Source: Streptomyces coeruleorubidus
Lineage (GTDB): Bacteria > Actinomycetota > Actinomycetes > Streptomycetales > Streptomycetaceae
Length of the DNA: 64,000 nucleotides
Assembly: GCF_028885415.1 (NCBI RefSeq)
Contig: NZ_CP118527.1
Span: 6,324,001-6,388,000, forward strand
Direction: 5' to 3'
Under the pieces are notes generated by a model. It did not search any database and was not told the DNA's origin. It was given only the letters and a program-made list of their open reading frames with translations. Shown piece by piece: positions 1 through 11,013 of the stretch. A program made the translations under genes and the position numbers. The stretch's first letter is position 1; every line of letters starts with the position of its first letter.

Positions 1-2001
1 TACGTCGTCGCCGACCTCGCAGCGCAGCACGTCGGTGCGCAGCAGGCGGAGGGTGACCGGGCGGGAGGCGTAGCGCACGGCGTTGGTGACGACCTCGCTG
101 ACGAGCAACTCGACGGAGTCGCTGAGCTCCTCCATGCCCCAGCGCGACAGCGCGCGCCTGGCCAGGCGGCGGGCCCGGCCGGGTGCCGCGTCCTCCGGTT
201 CCAGGAACCAGTACGCCACGTCGCTCGGCGCGATGCCGTCGAAGCGGGCGGCCAGCAGCGCGATGTCGTCGTCCCGGTCGCCCGGGCCGAGCATGTCGAG
301 CACCTCGTCGCACAGCGCTTCCAGGGGCGGCGGATGGTCCGGCCCGGTGAGCTGCGCGGTCGCGGCGAGCTTCTCCCGCAGCTGCTCGATGCCGGTCCAC
401 ACGTCCCGCAGCCGGGACTCGACCAGGCCGTCGGTGTACAGCAGCAGGGTCGCGCCGGCGGGCGCGTCCAGCTCCACGGCCTCGAAGTCGACGCCGCCGA
501 CCCCGATGGGGGCACCGGCCGGCACGCGCAGCACCTCGGCCCGGCCGCCCAGGTGGAGCAGGACGGGCGGCGGATGGCCGGCGTTGGCGATGGTGATGCG
601 GTGCGATACCGGGTCGTAGACCGCGTACAGGCAGGTCGCCATGCGGTCCACGCCGAGGCGCTGGGCCTGTTCGTCGAGGTGGTGCAGGACCTCCTGCGGC
701 GGCAGGTCGAGACCGGCGAGGGTCTGGGCGGTGGTGCGCAGCTGGCCCATGATGGCGGCCGAGGTCATGGAGTGGCCCATGACGTCGCCGACGACCAGGG
801 CGACCCGGCTGCCCGGCAGCGGGATGGCGTCGTACCAGTCGCCGCCGACCCGGGCGGTCTCCGCGGCCGGCAGGTAACGCGAGGCGAGCCGCACGCCCGT
901 GGGGCGGGGCAGCGTCTCGGGCAGCATCGTGCGCTGGAGCTCGTCCGCGATGTAGGCCTCGCGGCCGTACAGCACGGCCTTGTCGATGCCCAGGGCGCTG
1001 TGCGTGGCGAGCTGCGCGGCCACCAGCAGGTCGTCCGGCTCGAAGGCGATGCGCTCGGGACGGCGCAGGAACAGGGCGGCACCGATGACCCGGCGCCGGC
1101 CGCGCAGCGGGGCGAGGATCGCGCGCTGTCCGTCGGGCACGGCGAACTCGCCGTCGTCCCCGAGCAGTTCGGGCAGCGCGGCGCGGGCCGCGGGGGCGTC
1201 GGTGAAAACCGGGCGCACGCCCCGCAGCACCTCGGCCAGCGCGCTGCCGGGCCGCACCTCGCACAGCTCGGCGCCGACCGTGTCCAGCTCGTTCGGCTCG
1301 GGCTGCGCGGCCGGCAGGAAGCCGTTCTCGGTGTCGCGCTCCGCCGGTATCCGGTCGGTGCGGCGCAGCCGCAGCACCAGCGGGCCGGTGGGCCGCTCGT
1401 CGCCGACGGGCAGCGGGTCGCGCAGATAGACCAGGATCGCGTCGGAGAACGTGGGCACGGTGGCCCGACACAGGCCCATCACGATCTCGTCGAGATCGAT
1501 GCCGCGGGCGATCCGCCGGGTGGCGGCACCCACGAAGCGCAGCCGGTCGCCGTCCCGCCGCATCGGCGTGGGCCGGCCGGGCGGCAGGCTCTGGCCGCTG
1601 CGGCGCTCCTGCCCGTCGGGACCGGGCGTCGGCCGGTCCTGTCCGTCGGCCGGCTGGACCGGAATGCCCTCGGGGGCGGGCCGAGGCCGAGGAGTGTCGC
1701 GCTCGGCGGTCTGCTCGGTGCCCGGCTGGGAATGCTCGGAGGCGGGGTCGCTCACGGTGTCCTTGCCCTTGCCGAACGGCGTGGAGGTGCCCGGCTCCGA
1801 CGTGCCTGGCGTGGTGTGCGCCGTCGTGAGCGGAGCGCTGACGTCGCCGCCGCAGCGGCCCTGTACCGGTAAGGCGCCGGCGTCCGGCGCATGCGCCGGT
1901 GTCGAGGTATGCACGAGCGCCCCGCGGGGGTCCGCGGGGTCGACGCCCGGCTGCGGGCGCTCGAAGGAGGTCGGCTGCTCCGTCACGCGTGTCGAATCCA
2001 T
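1..2001 (-). CDS. SpoIIE-family PP2C phosphatase with GAF and HATPase domains (cut by left window edge)
   Basis: The reading frame is open on the minus strand from an ATG at 2001 to the window edge, so the C-terminus is missing (667 codons seen). Residues 1-145 are a Pro/Ser/Thr-rich, probably disordered tail. About 150-320 read as a GAF sensor (RRIARGIDLDEIV). About 345-560 are a SpoIIE/PP2C phosphatase with GGDWYD near 385, GDVMGH and NAGHPPP metal/core motifs. The remainder starts a histidine-kinase-like ATPase of the anti-sigma type (SELLVSEVVTNAVRYA). Such proteins dephosphorylate anti-anti-sigma factors or act as anti-sigma kinases in stress and developmental sigma control. The start has no strong Shine-Dalgarno, so a downstream start is possible. 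Synteny suggests the SCO5040-type protein. Confidence 0.85.
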   Translation of the reverse strand, partial: MDSTRVTEQPTSFERPQPGVDPADPRGALVHTSTPAHAPDAGALPVQGRCGGDVSAPLTTAHTTPGTSEPGTSTPFGKGKDTVSDPASEHSQPGTEQTAERDTPRPRPAPEGIPVQPADGQDRPTPGPDGQERRSGQSLPPGRPTPMRRDGDRLRFVGAATRRIARGIDLDEIVMGLCRATVPTFSDAILVYLRDPLPVGDERPTGPLVLRLRRTDRIPAERDTENGFLPAAQPEPNELDTVGAELCEVRPGSALAEVLRGVRPVFTDAPAARAALPELLGDDGEFAVPDGQRAILAPLRGRRRVIGAALFLRRPERIAFEPDDLLVAAQLATHSALGIDKAVLYGREAYIADELQRTMLPETLPRPTGVRLASRYLPAAETARVGGDWYDAIPLPGSRVALVVGDVMGHSMTSAAIMGQLRTTAQTLAGLDLPPQEVLHHLDEQAQRLGVDRMATCLYAVYDPVSHRITIANAGHPPPVLLHLGGRAEVLRVPAGAPIGVGGVDFEAVELDAPAGATLLLYTDGLVESRLRDVWTGIEQLREKLAATAQLTGPDHPPPLEALCDEVLDMLGPGDRDDDIALLAARFDGIAPSDVAYWFLEPEDAAPGRARRLARRALSRWGMEELSDSVELLVSEVVTNAVRYASRPVTLRLLRTDVLRCEVGDDV

Positions 2002-2050
2002 CCGTCCGGGGCTGCACGCCAGAGGTGCAGTTGGTCCCGCCGAAACTCCG

Positions 2051-2076
2051 ATACCCGGAATACGTGTCCCAGGAAC
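2051..2076 (-). promoter_or_regulatory. possible SigB-type promoter of the SpoIIE-like gene
   Basis: Read on the minus strand, GTTC (2076-2073), a 16-nt spacer and GGGTAT (2056-2051) resemble the Streptomyces SigB-family consensus GTTT-N14-16-GGGTAT. It lies about 50 nt upstream of the ATG at 2001. The rest of the 2002-2302 gap shows no gene. This is a motif match by eye only. Confidence 0.25.
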
Positions 2077-2302
2077 GGAATTCCCGCGTGGTCAGAGGTT
2101 GTTCCTGTGCCACCGGCGGACCGTCTGCGGTCCTGGGGGCCTGTGGCGCAGGCCCTGCCGGTGTTGCCCTCGTACCCCTCGCTCACGTCCTGCCGCCCCT
2201 CGGTGACGATCTGTCAAGCCCAGCGCGTGCTCCGTCAGTTACCGCCGCGCGCCCTTGCGGAGGACGATCCTACGTTTCTTGCCCGGGGGCGCAGCAAGGG
2301 TC

Positions 2303-2995
2303 TCATGAGGACACATGCGCGGGCGTACGATCCCAGTCCTCCGGCAGTGACGGTACCGTCCAGGACGGATCCGGGCGCCAGTGCTGCCAGCCTTCCGAGA
2401 ACGGCGGCCCCCAGGCGCGGATCACCTCCACGGCGGCGCGCCCGGCCGCCCGCACCTTTTCGGCCTGCCGGTCGTCCATCAGCCCGTCCCGCAGAGCCTG
2501 GGCGAACTCGTCCTCGTCGCGCCATTGCCAAGTGCGGTCCGGGTGCACGGAGATGTCCAGGAAGTGGTCGACGGAGTCCACACCGCCCTCCCAACGGGTC
2601 AGCGGCTCCTCCAGGTTCACGTACCAGTTCTTGAACCGCCAGCCCGGCTCCCAGAACAGCCACACCGACCAGGGCTCGCCGGGCCGGGCCAGCTTCAGCA
2701 CGCCCGTGCCGAACCAGCGGTCGCGCTGCACGGTCCGCGGCTTGGTGTAGCGGGACTCCAGCGGCTCCAGGTGCACGGGGGTGCCGTCGGCGAGCACGGG
2801 CCGCACGCACTGAGTGCCGGGCGCCAGCCACACGGCGAGCAGCTCCGCGTCGTCCCGTACGACGGTGACGGGACGCGCGATGTGGAAACGCGCGCCGCCG
2901 TTCTCCCGGTACCGCCACAGGATCTCGCTCCCGGGCTCCCAGAAGCCTGCCGCACCACCCGTTTCCACGCGTCTCACCGCTCCACCGTCTGCCAT
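2303..2995 (-). CDS. DUF402 family protein
   Basis: A 230-residue soluble protein without signal peptide. It carries the DUF402 pattern: an FHIARPVTVVRDD strand, WLAPGTQ, a Trp-rich WFGTGVLKLARPGEPWSVWLFWEPGWRFKNWYVNLEEP segment given here only by its key WYVNLEEP motif, and the acidic VDSVDHFLDI and DEDEFAQAL patches that bind divalent metal in the family. Characterised DUF402 proteins are nucleoside di/triphosphate phosphatases; the substrate here is unknown. It sits alone between the SpoIIE-like gene and fumC, all on the minus strand, as in other Streptomyces. Confidence 0.85.
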   Translation of the reverse strand: MADGGAVRRVETGGAAGFWEPGSEILWRYRENGGARFHIARPVTVVRDDAELLAVWLAPGTQCVRPVLADGTPVHLEPLESRYTKPRTVQRDRWFGTGVLKLARPGEPWSVWLFWEPGWRFKNWYVNLEEPLTRWEGGVDSVDHFLDISVHPDRTWQWRDEDEFAQALRDGLMDDRQAEKVRAAGRAAVEVIRAWGPPFSEGWQHWRPDPSWTVPSLPEDWDRTPAHVSS

Positions 2996-3078
2996 GCACA
3001 GATATTAGGTGCCATAGGCATACGACGCTGCGGCGCGTGTCACGGTTCACGCGCCGGGCGTACCCGCTCGACGAACCG

Positions 3079-4467
3079 TCACGGGTGCGTCATCCGCAGG
3101 ACATCCAGGGCCTCGTCGAGCTGCTCCAGGGTGAGGTCCCCGCGCTCCACGTACCCGCCGTCCAGCACGACCTGACGGATGGTCTTCAGCTCGGCCAGCG
3201 CCTTCTTGGCGACCTTGGCGGCCTCCTCGTAGCCGATGTACTTGTTGAGCGGCGTGACGACGGAGGGCGAGGACTCGGCGTACTCCCGCGCCCGTTCGCG
3301 GTTGGCGGTGATGCCGTCGACGGTCCGGTCGGCGAGCAGCCGCGTGGCGCCTGCGAGCAGCCGGATCGACTCCAGCACGTTCTTCGCGATAACGGGCAGC
3401 ATGACGTTGAGCTCGAAGTTCCCGGCGGCGCCGGCGGTGGCGACGGTGGCGTCGTTGCCGACGACTTGCGCGCACACCATGAGCACGGCCTCCGGAATGA
3501 CCGGATTCACCTTGCCTGGCATGATCGAGGAGCCGGGCTGGAGGTCGGGCAGGGCGATCTCGGCGAGGCCGGTGCGCGGCCCGGAGGACATCCACCGCAG
3601 GTCGTTGGCGATCTTCGTCAGCCCGACCGCGATGGTCCGCAGCTGCCCGCTGGTCTCGACGATGCCGTCCCGGGCGCCCTGCGCCTCGAAGTGGTTCCGG
3701 GCCTCGGTGAGGGGAAGCCCGGTCGCGTGGGCGACCTCCTCGATCACGGCGGCGGAGAAACCGGGCGGGGTGTTGATACCCGTGCCGACGGCCGTACCGC
3801 CGAGGGGCAGTTCGGCGAGCCGGGGCAGGGACGCCTCCAGCCGCTCGATCCCGTACCGCACCTGTGCGGCGTACCCGCCGAACTCCTGCCCCAGCGTCAC
3901 GGGCGTGGCGTCCATGAGGTGAGTCCGCCCCGACTTCACGACATCGGAGAACTCCTCGGCCTTGCGCTCCAGGGAGGCGGCGAGGTGGTCCAGGGCGGGA
4001 ATCAGATCACGGGTGACGGCGGCGGTGGCGGCGATGTGAATGGAGGACGGAAACACGTCGTTGGACGACTGGGAGGCGTTGACGTGGTCGTTCGGGTGAA
4101 CGCTCTTGCCCAGCCGCTCGGTGGCGAGGGTGGCGATGACCTCGTTGGTGTTCATGTTGGACGAGGTCCCGGACCCGGTCTGGAACACGTCGACGGGAAA
4201 ATGCGCGTCCCACTTCCCCTCCGCGACCTCGCCGGCGGCCTCCTGGATCGCCCCGGCGACGTCCTCGTCGAGCACCCCGAGCCGCGCGTTCACCTTCGCC
4301 GCGGCCCCCTTGATGCGGGCCAGGGCCTCGATGTGCGCCCGCTCGATCCGCTGCCCGGAAATCGGGAAGTTCTCGACAGCACGCTGCGTCTGAGCCCGCC
4401 ACTTGGCGTCGGCGGGGACACGTACTTCGCCCATGGAGTCGTGCTCGATGCGGTATTCGTCGCTCAT
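3079..4467 (-). CDS. fumC: class II fumarate hydratase (fumarase C)
   Basis: It reversibly hydrates fumarate to L-malate in the TCA cycle and is cytoplasmic, homotetrameric and iron-free. The 462-residue length is standard. Diagnostic motifs are GSGTSSNMN near residues 100-108, [14 protein letters not shown] near 130, [11 protein letters not shown] near 180 and the superfamily signature [11 protein letters not shown] near 315. I start it at the ATG at 4467 ([15 protein letters not shown]). The open frame extends upstream to 4593, but that part is low-complexity sequence from the G-rich repeats and has no family similarity. Its neighbour across the IS110 insertion is the unrelated class I fumarase. 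Confidence 0.95.
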   Translation of the reverse strand: MSDEYRIEHDSMGEVRVPADAKWRAQTQRAVENFPISGQRIERAHIEALARIKGAAAKVNARLGVLDEDVAGAIQEAAGEVAEGKWDAHFPVDVFQTGSGTSSNMNTNEVIATLATERLGKSVHPNDHVNASQSSNDVFPSSIHIAATAAVTRDLIPALDHLAASLERKAEEFSDVVKSGRTHLMDATPVTLGQEFGGYAAQVRYGIERLEASLPRLAELPLGGTAVGTGINTPPGFSAAVIEEVAHATGLPLTEARNHFEAQGARDGIVETSGQLRTIAVGLTKIANDLRWMSSGPRTGLAEIALPDLQPGSSIMPGKVNPVIPEAVLMVCAQVVGNDATVATAGAAGNFELNVMLPVIAKNVLESIRLLAGATRLLADRTVDGITANRERAREYAESSPSVVTPLNKYIGYEEAAKVAKKALAELKTIRQVVLDGGYVERGDLTLEQLDEALDVLRMTHP

Positions 4468-4585
4468 ACCGGCTATAGCGATCGAGGGGGCGGTGATGTT
4501 CCTGGGTGGGGCGAATGGGGGGCTGACGGTCGATGAGGGACCCGACTGCCCGGGGCGCCGAGCCGCTGGGCCGGGGCGGCCCTGA

Positions 4586-4673
4586 GGTCCCATGAGGCGG
4601 CGGGGCCGGGAGACACGTGAGGGGGCGTGGCCTGAAGGCTCATGGGGGGTTCCGGGGGGCTCCGTGAGGGGGG
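4586..4673. repeat. left part of a degenerate ~43-nt G-rich tandem repeat array
   Basis: Units contain the core GGCCTGAAGGCTCATGGGG followed by CTCCGTGAGGGGG. The array stops abruptly at the IS110 element and resumes at 6153, so the element interrupts what was one array between fumC and fumA. Confidence 0.75.
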
Positions 4674-4690
4674 TGCCTCTATGTCCTTCG

Positions 4691-5893
4691 TCAAGCGAGG
4701 CGTGGGGTTCTGGGTTCGTAGAAGGTGCCGTCGCGGAGCATCGCGAACAGCACGTTGATCCGTTGCCGGGCGAGCCGGAGGAGGGCCTGTGTGTGGGTCT
4801 TTCCTCTGGTCCGGCACTTGTCGTAGTAGGTGCGGGAGGCGGGATCGTGCAGGGCGGCGAACGCGGACAGGAACATCGCCCGTTTGAGCTGCCGGTTGCC
4901 GCCCCGTGGGGCGTGCTCGCCGTGGATCGAGGTGCCCGACGACTTCGTGGTCGGGGCGAGGCCGGCGTAGGAGGCCAGGTGCGCGGCGGTGGGAAAGCTG
5001 GTGCCGTCGCCGACGGTGACCAGCAGCGTGGCGGCGGTCCTGACGCCGACGCCGGGCAGCGACGTCAGGACCTTTGAAAGAGGGTGGTCCTCCAGCAGGG
5101 CTGCGATCTGGGCTTCCGTCGCCCGTCGCTGTTCATGGACGGCGCTGAGCGAGCGGGCCAGCGACGGGATCACGATGTCGAGCGTGCCGGTGCCCGGAAC
5201 GACGACGGTCTGCTCGTCGAGGGCCTCGAAGATGTCGTCGATCAGCCGCTTCGCCATCCGGGGAGCCTTGGGCCGGATCACCTCAACGAGCCTGCGGCGG
5301 CCGGCTTTTCGCAGCGCGGCCGGAGATCCGTAGCGTTCCAGCAGCCAGGTGACGGCCTGATGGTCGAGCCGGGGGCCGAGGACGCGCTCCAGGCTGGGGT
5401 GGAACTGGGTGAGCAGGCCGCGGATGCGGTTGCTGGTGCGGGTGGCCTCAGCCGCGAGGTCCTGGTCGAAGCCGACCAGAACTGTCAGCTCGGCGGTGAT
5501 CTCGTCGCTGACCTCCAGCGAGCGCAGGGTGTGTGGCATCGTGCGGGCCGCGTCGGCGATGACCGCGGCGTCCTTCGCGTCGGTCTTCGCCTCGCCGGGG
5601 TAGAGATCGGCTATCCGGCGCATGGCGAGTCCGGGCAGGTAGGCGACCTTGCAGCCCGCGTCGCGGGCGACCGTCAGGGGCAGGGCGCCGATCGAGGCGG
5701 GCTGGTCCACGATCACCAGGACGGTGCCGAACTTGGTCTTCAGCTTGGTGAAGACGTCCCGCAACTTCGGTTCGGTATTGGGCAGCTGCTTGTCGAAGAC
5801 CTTCTTGCCGGTCGGGGTGAGGCCGTGCCCGTGGTGGGCGCTCTTGCCGACGTCCAGGCCGAGGAAGACGCCTATCTCGTCGCTGTCGTTCAA
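4691..5893 (-). CDS. IS110-family transposase (DEDD recombinase)
   Basis: About 400 residues, the usual IS110 length, and apparently intact. The N-terminal RuvC-like domain shows [18 protein letters not shown] and [12 protein letters not shown], giving the DEDD acidic residues. A coiled middle follows. The C-terminal transposase_20 domain has [16 protein letters not shown] and [15 protein letters not shown] with the conserved serine region, then [13 protein letters not shown] choose the TTG at 5893 because GGGAGG precedes it and IS110 proteins begin shortly before the LDVGK motif. The open frame runs further up to 6025 through the non-coding end. It recombines the circular element into a target guided by an element-encoded RNA in studied relatives. 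Confidence 0.9.
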   Translation of the reverse strand: MNDSDEIGVFLGLDVGKSAHHGHGLTPTGKKVFDKQLPNTEPKLRDVFTKLKTKFGTVLVIVDQPASIGALPLTVARDAGCKVAYLPGLAMRRIADLYPGEAKTDAKDAAVIADAARTMPHTLRSLEVSDEITAELTVLVGFDQDLAAEATRTSNRIRGLLTQFHPSLERVLGPRLDHQAVTWLLERYGSPAALRKAGRRRLVEVIRPKAPRMAKRLIDDIFEALDEQTVVVPGTGTLDIVIPSLARSLSAVHEQRRATEAQIAALLEDHPLSKVLTSLPGVGVRTAATLLVTVGDGTSFPTAAHLASYAGLAPTTKSSGTSIHGEHAPRGGNRQLKRAMFLSAFAALHDPASRTYYDKCRTRGKTHTQALLRLARQRINVLFAMLRDGTFYEPRTPRLA

Positions 5894-6152
5894 GCCGTCC
5901 TCCCGAACGGGTTGGTGCGGTACTGGCCCGGGCGTTGGCGTCGTGCGCGCATCCACGTTATGCAGACCTGCCGCCTGCGAAGGGCCGGGCATTGCGCCCG
6001 GCCGGGCGGTAGTCGGACCTCTCATCAGCGTCTCCCACGGCGCCTCTCGGGCCCGGTGGCACCACCCCCCAGGTCATCCGTTCGACAGGGGGGACCAGCC
6101 ATACCGGGCCCGGAGGCCAGTGGCCCTCTTGCAGGACCGCGAAGAACATAAC
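5894..6152 (-). ncRNA. predicted IS110 bridge-RNA region
   Basis: These 259 nt separate the element's outer end from the transposase start. In IS110-group elements the long non-coding end upstream of the recombinase gene encodes the bridge RNA, whose loops pair with target and donor DNA. Only position and size support this here; I did not fold it or identify guide loops. No other gene is credible in the interval. Confidence 0.4.
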
Positions 6153-6420
6153 GGGGGGCGCGGCCTGAAGGCCCATGGGAGTATCGGGGGCCCCGTGAGG
6201 GGGGCGGCCTGAAGACCGATGGGGGTTCCGGGGCTCTATGAGGGGGCGGCCTGAAAACCCACGGGGCGCCGAGGACCCCATGAAGGCGCGGGGGCCTGAA
6301 AACCCACGGGGCGCCGAGGACCCCATGAAGGCGCGGGGCCTGAAGACCCATGAGGCCGCGGGGGACCCCCATAAGGGCGCGGGGCGCCGAGACCCACGGC
6401 GGACGTGGGGGCCGATGAGG
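6153..6420. repeat. right part of the ~43-nt G-rich tandem repeat array
   Basis: About six degenerate units share GGCCTGAARACCCAYGGGG, a GC-rich middle and CCCCATGARGGCGCGGG. Two neighbouring copies (about 6249-6291 and 6293-6335) are identical over more than 40 nt. Open frames through this block in several phases are by-products of the periodicity. It lies in the 711-nt gap between the IS110 transposase start and fumA. Confidence 0.8.
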
Positions 6421-6494
6421 GGTGCAGGGGACGCAGTCCCCGCCGGGGCCCGGGGCTCTTGTCCGACCGTGTCGGGCGGTGGGTGGGCAAGGAC

Positions 6495-6600
6495 CGGGGG
6501 TCCAGGGGGCGGAGCCCCCTGGCGGGGCCGAAGGGGCGGAGCCCCTGGGATGGGACGGGTAGGGGCGGCGGGGGCGAAAAACCACCCCCGCCGCACCCCG
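6495..6600. repeat. GC-rich inverted repeats downstream of fumA, including a terminator-like hairpin
   Basis: GGGGGCGGAGCCCCC and GGGGCGGAGCCCC hairpins occur in tandem. They are followed by CGGCGGGGG (6566-6574) pairing with CCCCCGCCG (6585-6593), directly beyond the fumA stop. There is no T tract, so intrinsic termination is only suggested. Confidence 0.5.
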
Positions 6601-6604
6601 GGCA

Positions 6605-8275
<1,671 letters not shown>

Positions 8276-8462
8276 CTCAGCCCATTCCTCACTCGACAGA
8301 CGGCGGCCCGCCTCCTTTGGCGAGCGCCAACCAGCGTAGAACCTGCCTCCGACAGCGAGCTTGTGAGGTAAGGCTCAGTTCGCCGGAGGTAAGGCTCGGT
8401 TCGAACACCCGGCCGCGACACAGGGGGTGTCGCGATCTATCGTGTTTGGGTACGCTGCTGTC

Positions 8463-9149
8463 GTGGACCTTCAGAAGCAGACCGCGCCCGCCGTCTCCGA
8501 GCTCCGCGCCTCCGACGCCGAGCGCGACCGCATCGCCGACATCCTGCACGACGCCCTCGCCGAGGGCCGTCTCGCCGCGGACGAGCACGCCGAGCGCGTC
8601 GAGGGGGTGCTGCGCGCCAAGACGGTCGGCGAACTGGACGTCTTCATACGGGACCTGCCCGCAGCCCACCGCCAGAGCCCCGGCACCTCGCCGGCCCCGG
8701 CCCCGTACCGCCCCACCGCCGGCGCCATCCCGATCGACCCGGACGACAGCGTGGTCGCGATCTTCAGCGGCGCCGTCCGCAAGGGCCGCTGGCGCGCGGG
8801 CCGCCGTATCCACGCGTACGCGATCTTCGGCAGTGTCGAGATAGACCTCAGCGAGGCGCTCTTCGACCACCAGCAGGTCATGATCAAGTCGTTCTCGATC
8901 TTCGGCAGTGTCGAGATCCGCGTCCCGGAGAACGTGTCGCTGCGCGGCATGGGCGGCGGCGTGCTCGGCAGCTTCGAGGTGGACACGCTCGACTCGGGCG
9001 AACCTCAGGCCCCGATCGTCTACGTCGACGGCTGGGCCGTCCTGGGCAGCATCGAGGCGCGACCCCGGCGCGGCAAGGTCGTCGCGGACATCCTCGACCG
9101 GGTGCAGCGCAAGGTCGACAAGAGTTTGCGCAAACACCTGAACCATTGA
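8463..9149 (+). CDS. DUF1707 / LiaF-like envelope-stress domain protein
   Basis: About 228 residues from the GTG at 8463 (VDLQKQTAPAVSELRASDAERDRIADIL). The N-terminus is a DUF1707 domain: the RASDAERDRI hallmark, then LAEGRLAADEHAERV. After a Pro-rich linker comes a beta-helical C-terminal half with repeating IFGSVEI, like the cell-wall-active-antibiotic response domain of LiaF. No membrane segment is visible. An in-frame ATG at 8427 would add MSRSIVFGYAAV. I prefer 8463 because DUF1707 proteins start just before the RASD motif. It diverges from fumA. Function is unknown; an envelope role is inferred from the domain. Confidence 0.85.
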   Translation: MDLQKQTAPAVSELRASDAERDRIADILHDALAEGRLAADEHAERVEGVLRAKTVGELDVFIRDLPAAHRQSPGTSPAPAPYRPTAGAIPIDPDDSVVAIFSGAVRKGRWRAGRRIHAYAIFGSVEIDLSEALFDHQQVMIKSFSIFGSVEIRVPENVSLRGMGGGVLGSFEVDTLDSGEPQAPIVYVDGWAVLGSIEARPRRGKVVADILDRVQRKVDKSLRKHLNH

Positions 9150-9323
9150 CAGTCGCGAATCGATCGGGATCCGGAGCAAATCGGTCCACCGGTGACGCCG
9201 CTCCATGGAACCCGAAAACGGGGGCGAAACCAGCGCTTCGGAACTCAGTGCATAGGCGCGCGCACAGCGGGTAGGCCTTGCTGCATCGTCTCTCGCTCGC
9301 GAAGCCGTCGTCAGGAGTAGACC

Positions 9324-9698
9324 GTGCTGCAACCGCCGCATTCGTCCCTGGTAGCTGCCGTTCCGGCCCCGCGGGTGCCAGCGCGAGACAGGGACCAAGA
9401 CGCCCCGTGGCACACCGAGGCGGTGTGCCGGCGTGACGAGGCGGGGCTGTTCTTCGCCCCATCCAAGGAGCCCACCGCCGCCCGGCTCTCCCGGGAGGAG
9501 GCGGCGAAGCGGGTCTGCGCCCGCTGCCCGGTGATGGTCGAATGCCGCGAGCACGCCCTGCTCCAGCCCGAGCCCTACGGCGTCTGGGGCGGCCTCACCG
9601 CCGCCGAACGCCGCGTGGTCCTGGCCCGGCGCCGCCGCCGCGACCTGGAACTGAAGAAGGCGGCCCGCTCGGCGAGCACGATAGCCGCGGCAGGCTGA
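9324..9698 (+). CDS. wblI: WhiB-like iron-sulfur transcription factor
   Basis: A 124-residue Wbl protein. The four cluster ligands are C35, C65, C68 and C74 (CxxC at 65-68). They are followed by the GVWGG turn at about 86-90 and a basic tail RRVVLARRRRRDLELKK for DNA contact. Wbl proteins bind sigma factors and act as [4Fe-4S] redox/NO-responsive regulators of development. The start is the GTG at 9324 with AGGAG eleven nt upstream. The assignment to wblI rests on gene order next to glpX (SCO5046/5047 in S. coelicolor, from memory). A strong hairpin follows the stop. Confidence 0.85.
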   Translation: MLQPPHSSLVAAVPAPRVPARDRDQDAPWHTEAVCRRDEAGLFFAPSKEPTAARLSREEAAKRVCARCPVMVECREHALLQPEPYGVWGGLTAAERRVVLARRRRRDLELKKAARSASTIAAAG

Positions 9699-9714
9699 CC
9701 GGCACGCACGACGA

Positions 9715-9748
9715 AAAGGGCGCCCCCACCGCACCGGGGGCGCCCTTT
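9715..9748. terminator. bidirectional intrinsic terminator between wblI and glpX
   Basis: AAAGGGCGCCCCC (9715-9727) pairs perfectly with GGGGGCGCCCTTT (9736-9748) around an 8-nt loop. It lies between two convergent genes, with T and A tracts on each side. Confidence 0.85.
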
Positions 9749-9851
9749 CAACGCTGGGCGAGCTGCCCAAGCCAGGGGCGCGGAGAACGACGCGACAAGC
9801 CACACACGACCCGCAGCAGCCCACGCTCCGCAGCCCCCACCCCGATACGCG

Positions 9852-10886
9852 CTACTTTCCCTTGTCGAAGTCGATCGCGCTGTAGGCCCGCAGCTTGCTC
9901 AGCCGGTGCTCGGAATCGATCCTCCGCACCGTCCCCGACCGCGACCGCATCACGATCGAGTCGGTCGTGGCGGTCTCGGCCCGGTAGCGAACCCCCCGCA
10001 GCAGCTCCCCGTCGGTGATCCCGGTCGCCACGAAGAACACGTTCTCCCCGGTGACCAGGTCCTCGGTCGTCAGCACCCGGTCGAGATCGTGCCCCGCGTC
10101 GATCGCCCGCTGCCGCTCCTCGTCGTCCTTGGGCCACAGCTTGCCCTGGATCGTGCCGCCCAGGCACTTCACCGCACAGGCCGAGATGATGCCCTCGGGC
10201 GTACCGCCGATGCCGAGCAGCAGATCGACCCCGGTGCCCTCCCGCAGCGCCAGGATCGAGCCGGCCACATCGCCGTCGGAGATCAGCTTGATGCGCGCAC
10301 CGCTCTCCCGGATCTCGTTGATGATGCCCTCGTGCCGCGGCCGGTCCAGGATCACCACGGTCACGTCCTCGGGCGCGGACCGCTTGGCCTTGGCGACCCG
10401 GCGGATGTTCACCGACACCGGCGCGTTGATGTCGACGAAGTCGGCGGCCTCGGGGCCGGTGACGAGCTTGTCCATGTAGAAGACGGCGGACGGGTCGAAC
10501 ATGGACCCGCGCTCGGCGGCGGCCAGCACCGCGATCGCGTTGGTCATGCCCTTCGCTGTCAGCGTGGTGCCGTCGATCGGGTCGACGGCGATGTCGCACT
10601 CGGGTCCCGTCCCGTCGCCCACGCGCTCCCCGTTGAACAGCATCGGGGCCTCGTCCTTCTCGCCCTCGCCGATGACGACGACGCCGTTCATCGAGACGGT
10701 GGAGACGAGGGTCCGCATGGCACGCACCGCGGCACCGTCGGCGCCGTTCTTGTCACCCCGTCCGACCCAACGGCCCGCGGCCATCGCCGCCGCCTCGGTC
10801 ACCCGGACCAGCTCCAGGGCGAGGTTGCGGTCGGGGGCCTCGGAGGGCACATCGAGTTCGGACGGCAAGTGATGATTCTCGGTCAT
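9852..10886 (-). CDS. glpX: class II fructose-1,6-bisphosphatase
   Basis: Hydrolyses fructose 1,6-bisphosphate to fructose 6-phosphate in gluconeogenesis. The 344-residue length and motifs fit Glp[12 protein letters not shown], the metal-binding [14 protein letters not shown] near the middle and LWPKDDEER. It is divergent from the DUF4245 gene, with a 127-nt shared promoter space (10887-11013). The ATG start gives the usual short charged N-terminal extension of actinobacterial GlpX ([21 protein letters not shown]). Confidence 0.95.
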   Translation of the reverse strand: MTENHHLPSELDVPSEAPDRNLALELVRVTEAAAMAAGRWVGRGDKNGADGAAVRAMRTLVSTVSMNGVVVIGEGEKDEAPMLFNGERVGDGTGPECDIAVDPIDGTTLTAKGMTNAIAVLAAAERGSMFDPSAVFYMDKLVTGPEAADFVDINAPVSVNIRRVAKAKRSAPEDVTVVILDRPRHEGIINEIRESGARIKLISDGDVAGSILALREGTGVDLLLGIGGTPEGIISACAVKCLGGTIQGKLWPKDDEERQRAIDAGHDLDRVLTTEDLVTGENVFFVATGITDGELLRGVRYRAETATTDSIVMRSRSGTVRRIDSEHRLSKLRAYSAIDFDKGK

Positions 10887-11013
10887 CGGAGCGCACCTTT
10901 CTGTACGACGACGGCCGGATGAGGGTGTTGTCGTCCGACTCTATCTCCGAGCCCGCAAAATGAGCAGGGGACCCCACGGATGAGCGCACCGGAGACCTGC
11001 GACGATAGGGGGC

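Larger units (their letters stand above)
4674..6152 (-). mobile_element. IS110-family insertion sequence, about 1.48 kb, inserted in a repeat array
   Basis: The limits are inferred from the flanks. G-rich repeat ending GTGAGGGGGG stops at 4673, and a G6 run followed by CGCGGCCTGAAGG resumes the same repeat at 6153. Removing the interval would join the two halves of one unit. No terminal inverted repeats and no clear target duplication are visible, as usual for IS110. The transposase lies leftward with only 17 nt after its stop and about 259 nt of non-coding DNA ahead of its start. The exact junction is uncertain by a few bases because both sides are G runs. Confidence 0.8.

Noticed and set aside
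334..1872. 512-codon plus-strand frame at the left end
   Set aside because: Antiphase of the SpoIIE-type phosphatase, whose motifs read cleanly on the minus strand.
6153..6420. CRISPR-like array
   Set aside because: Units are contiguous and degenerate, with no unique spacers and no cas genes.
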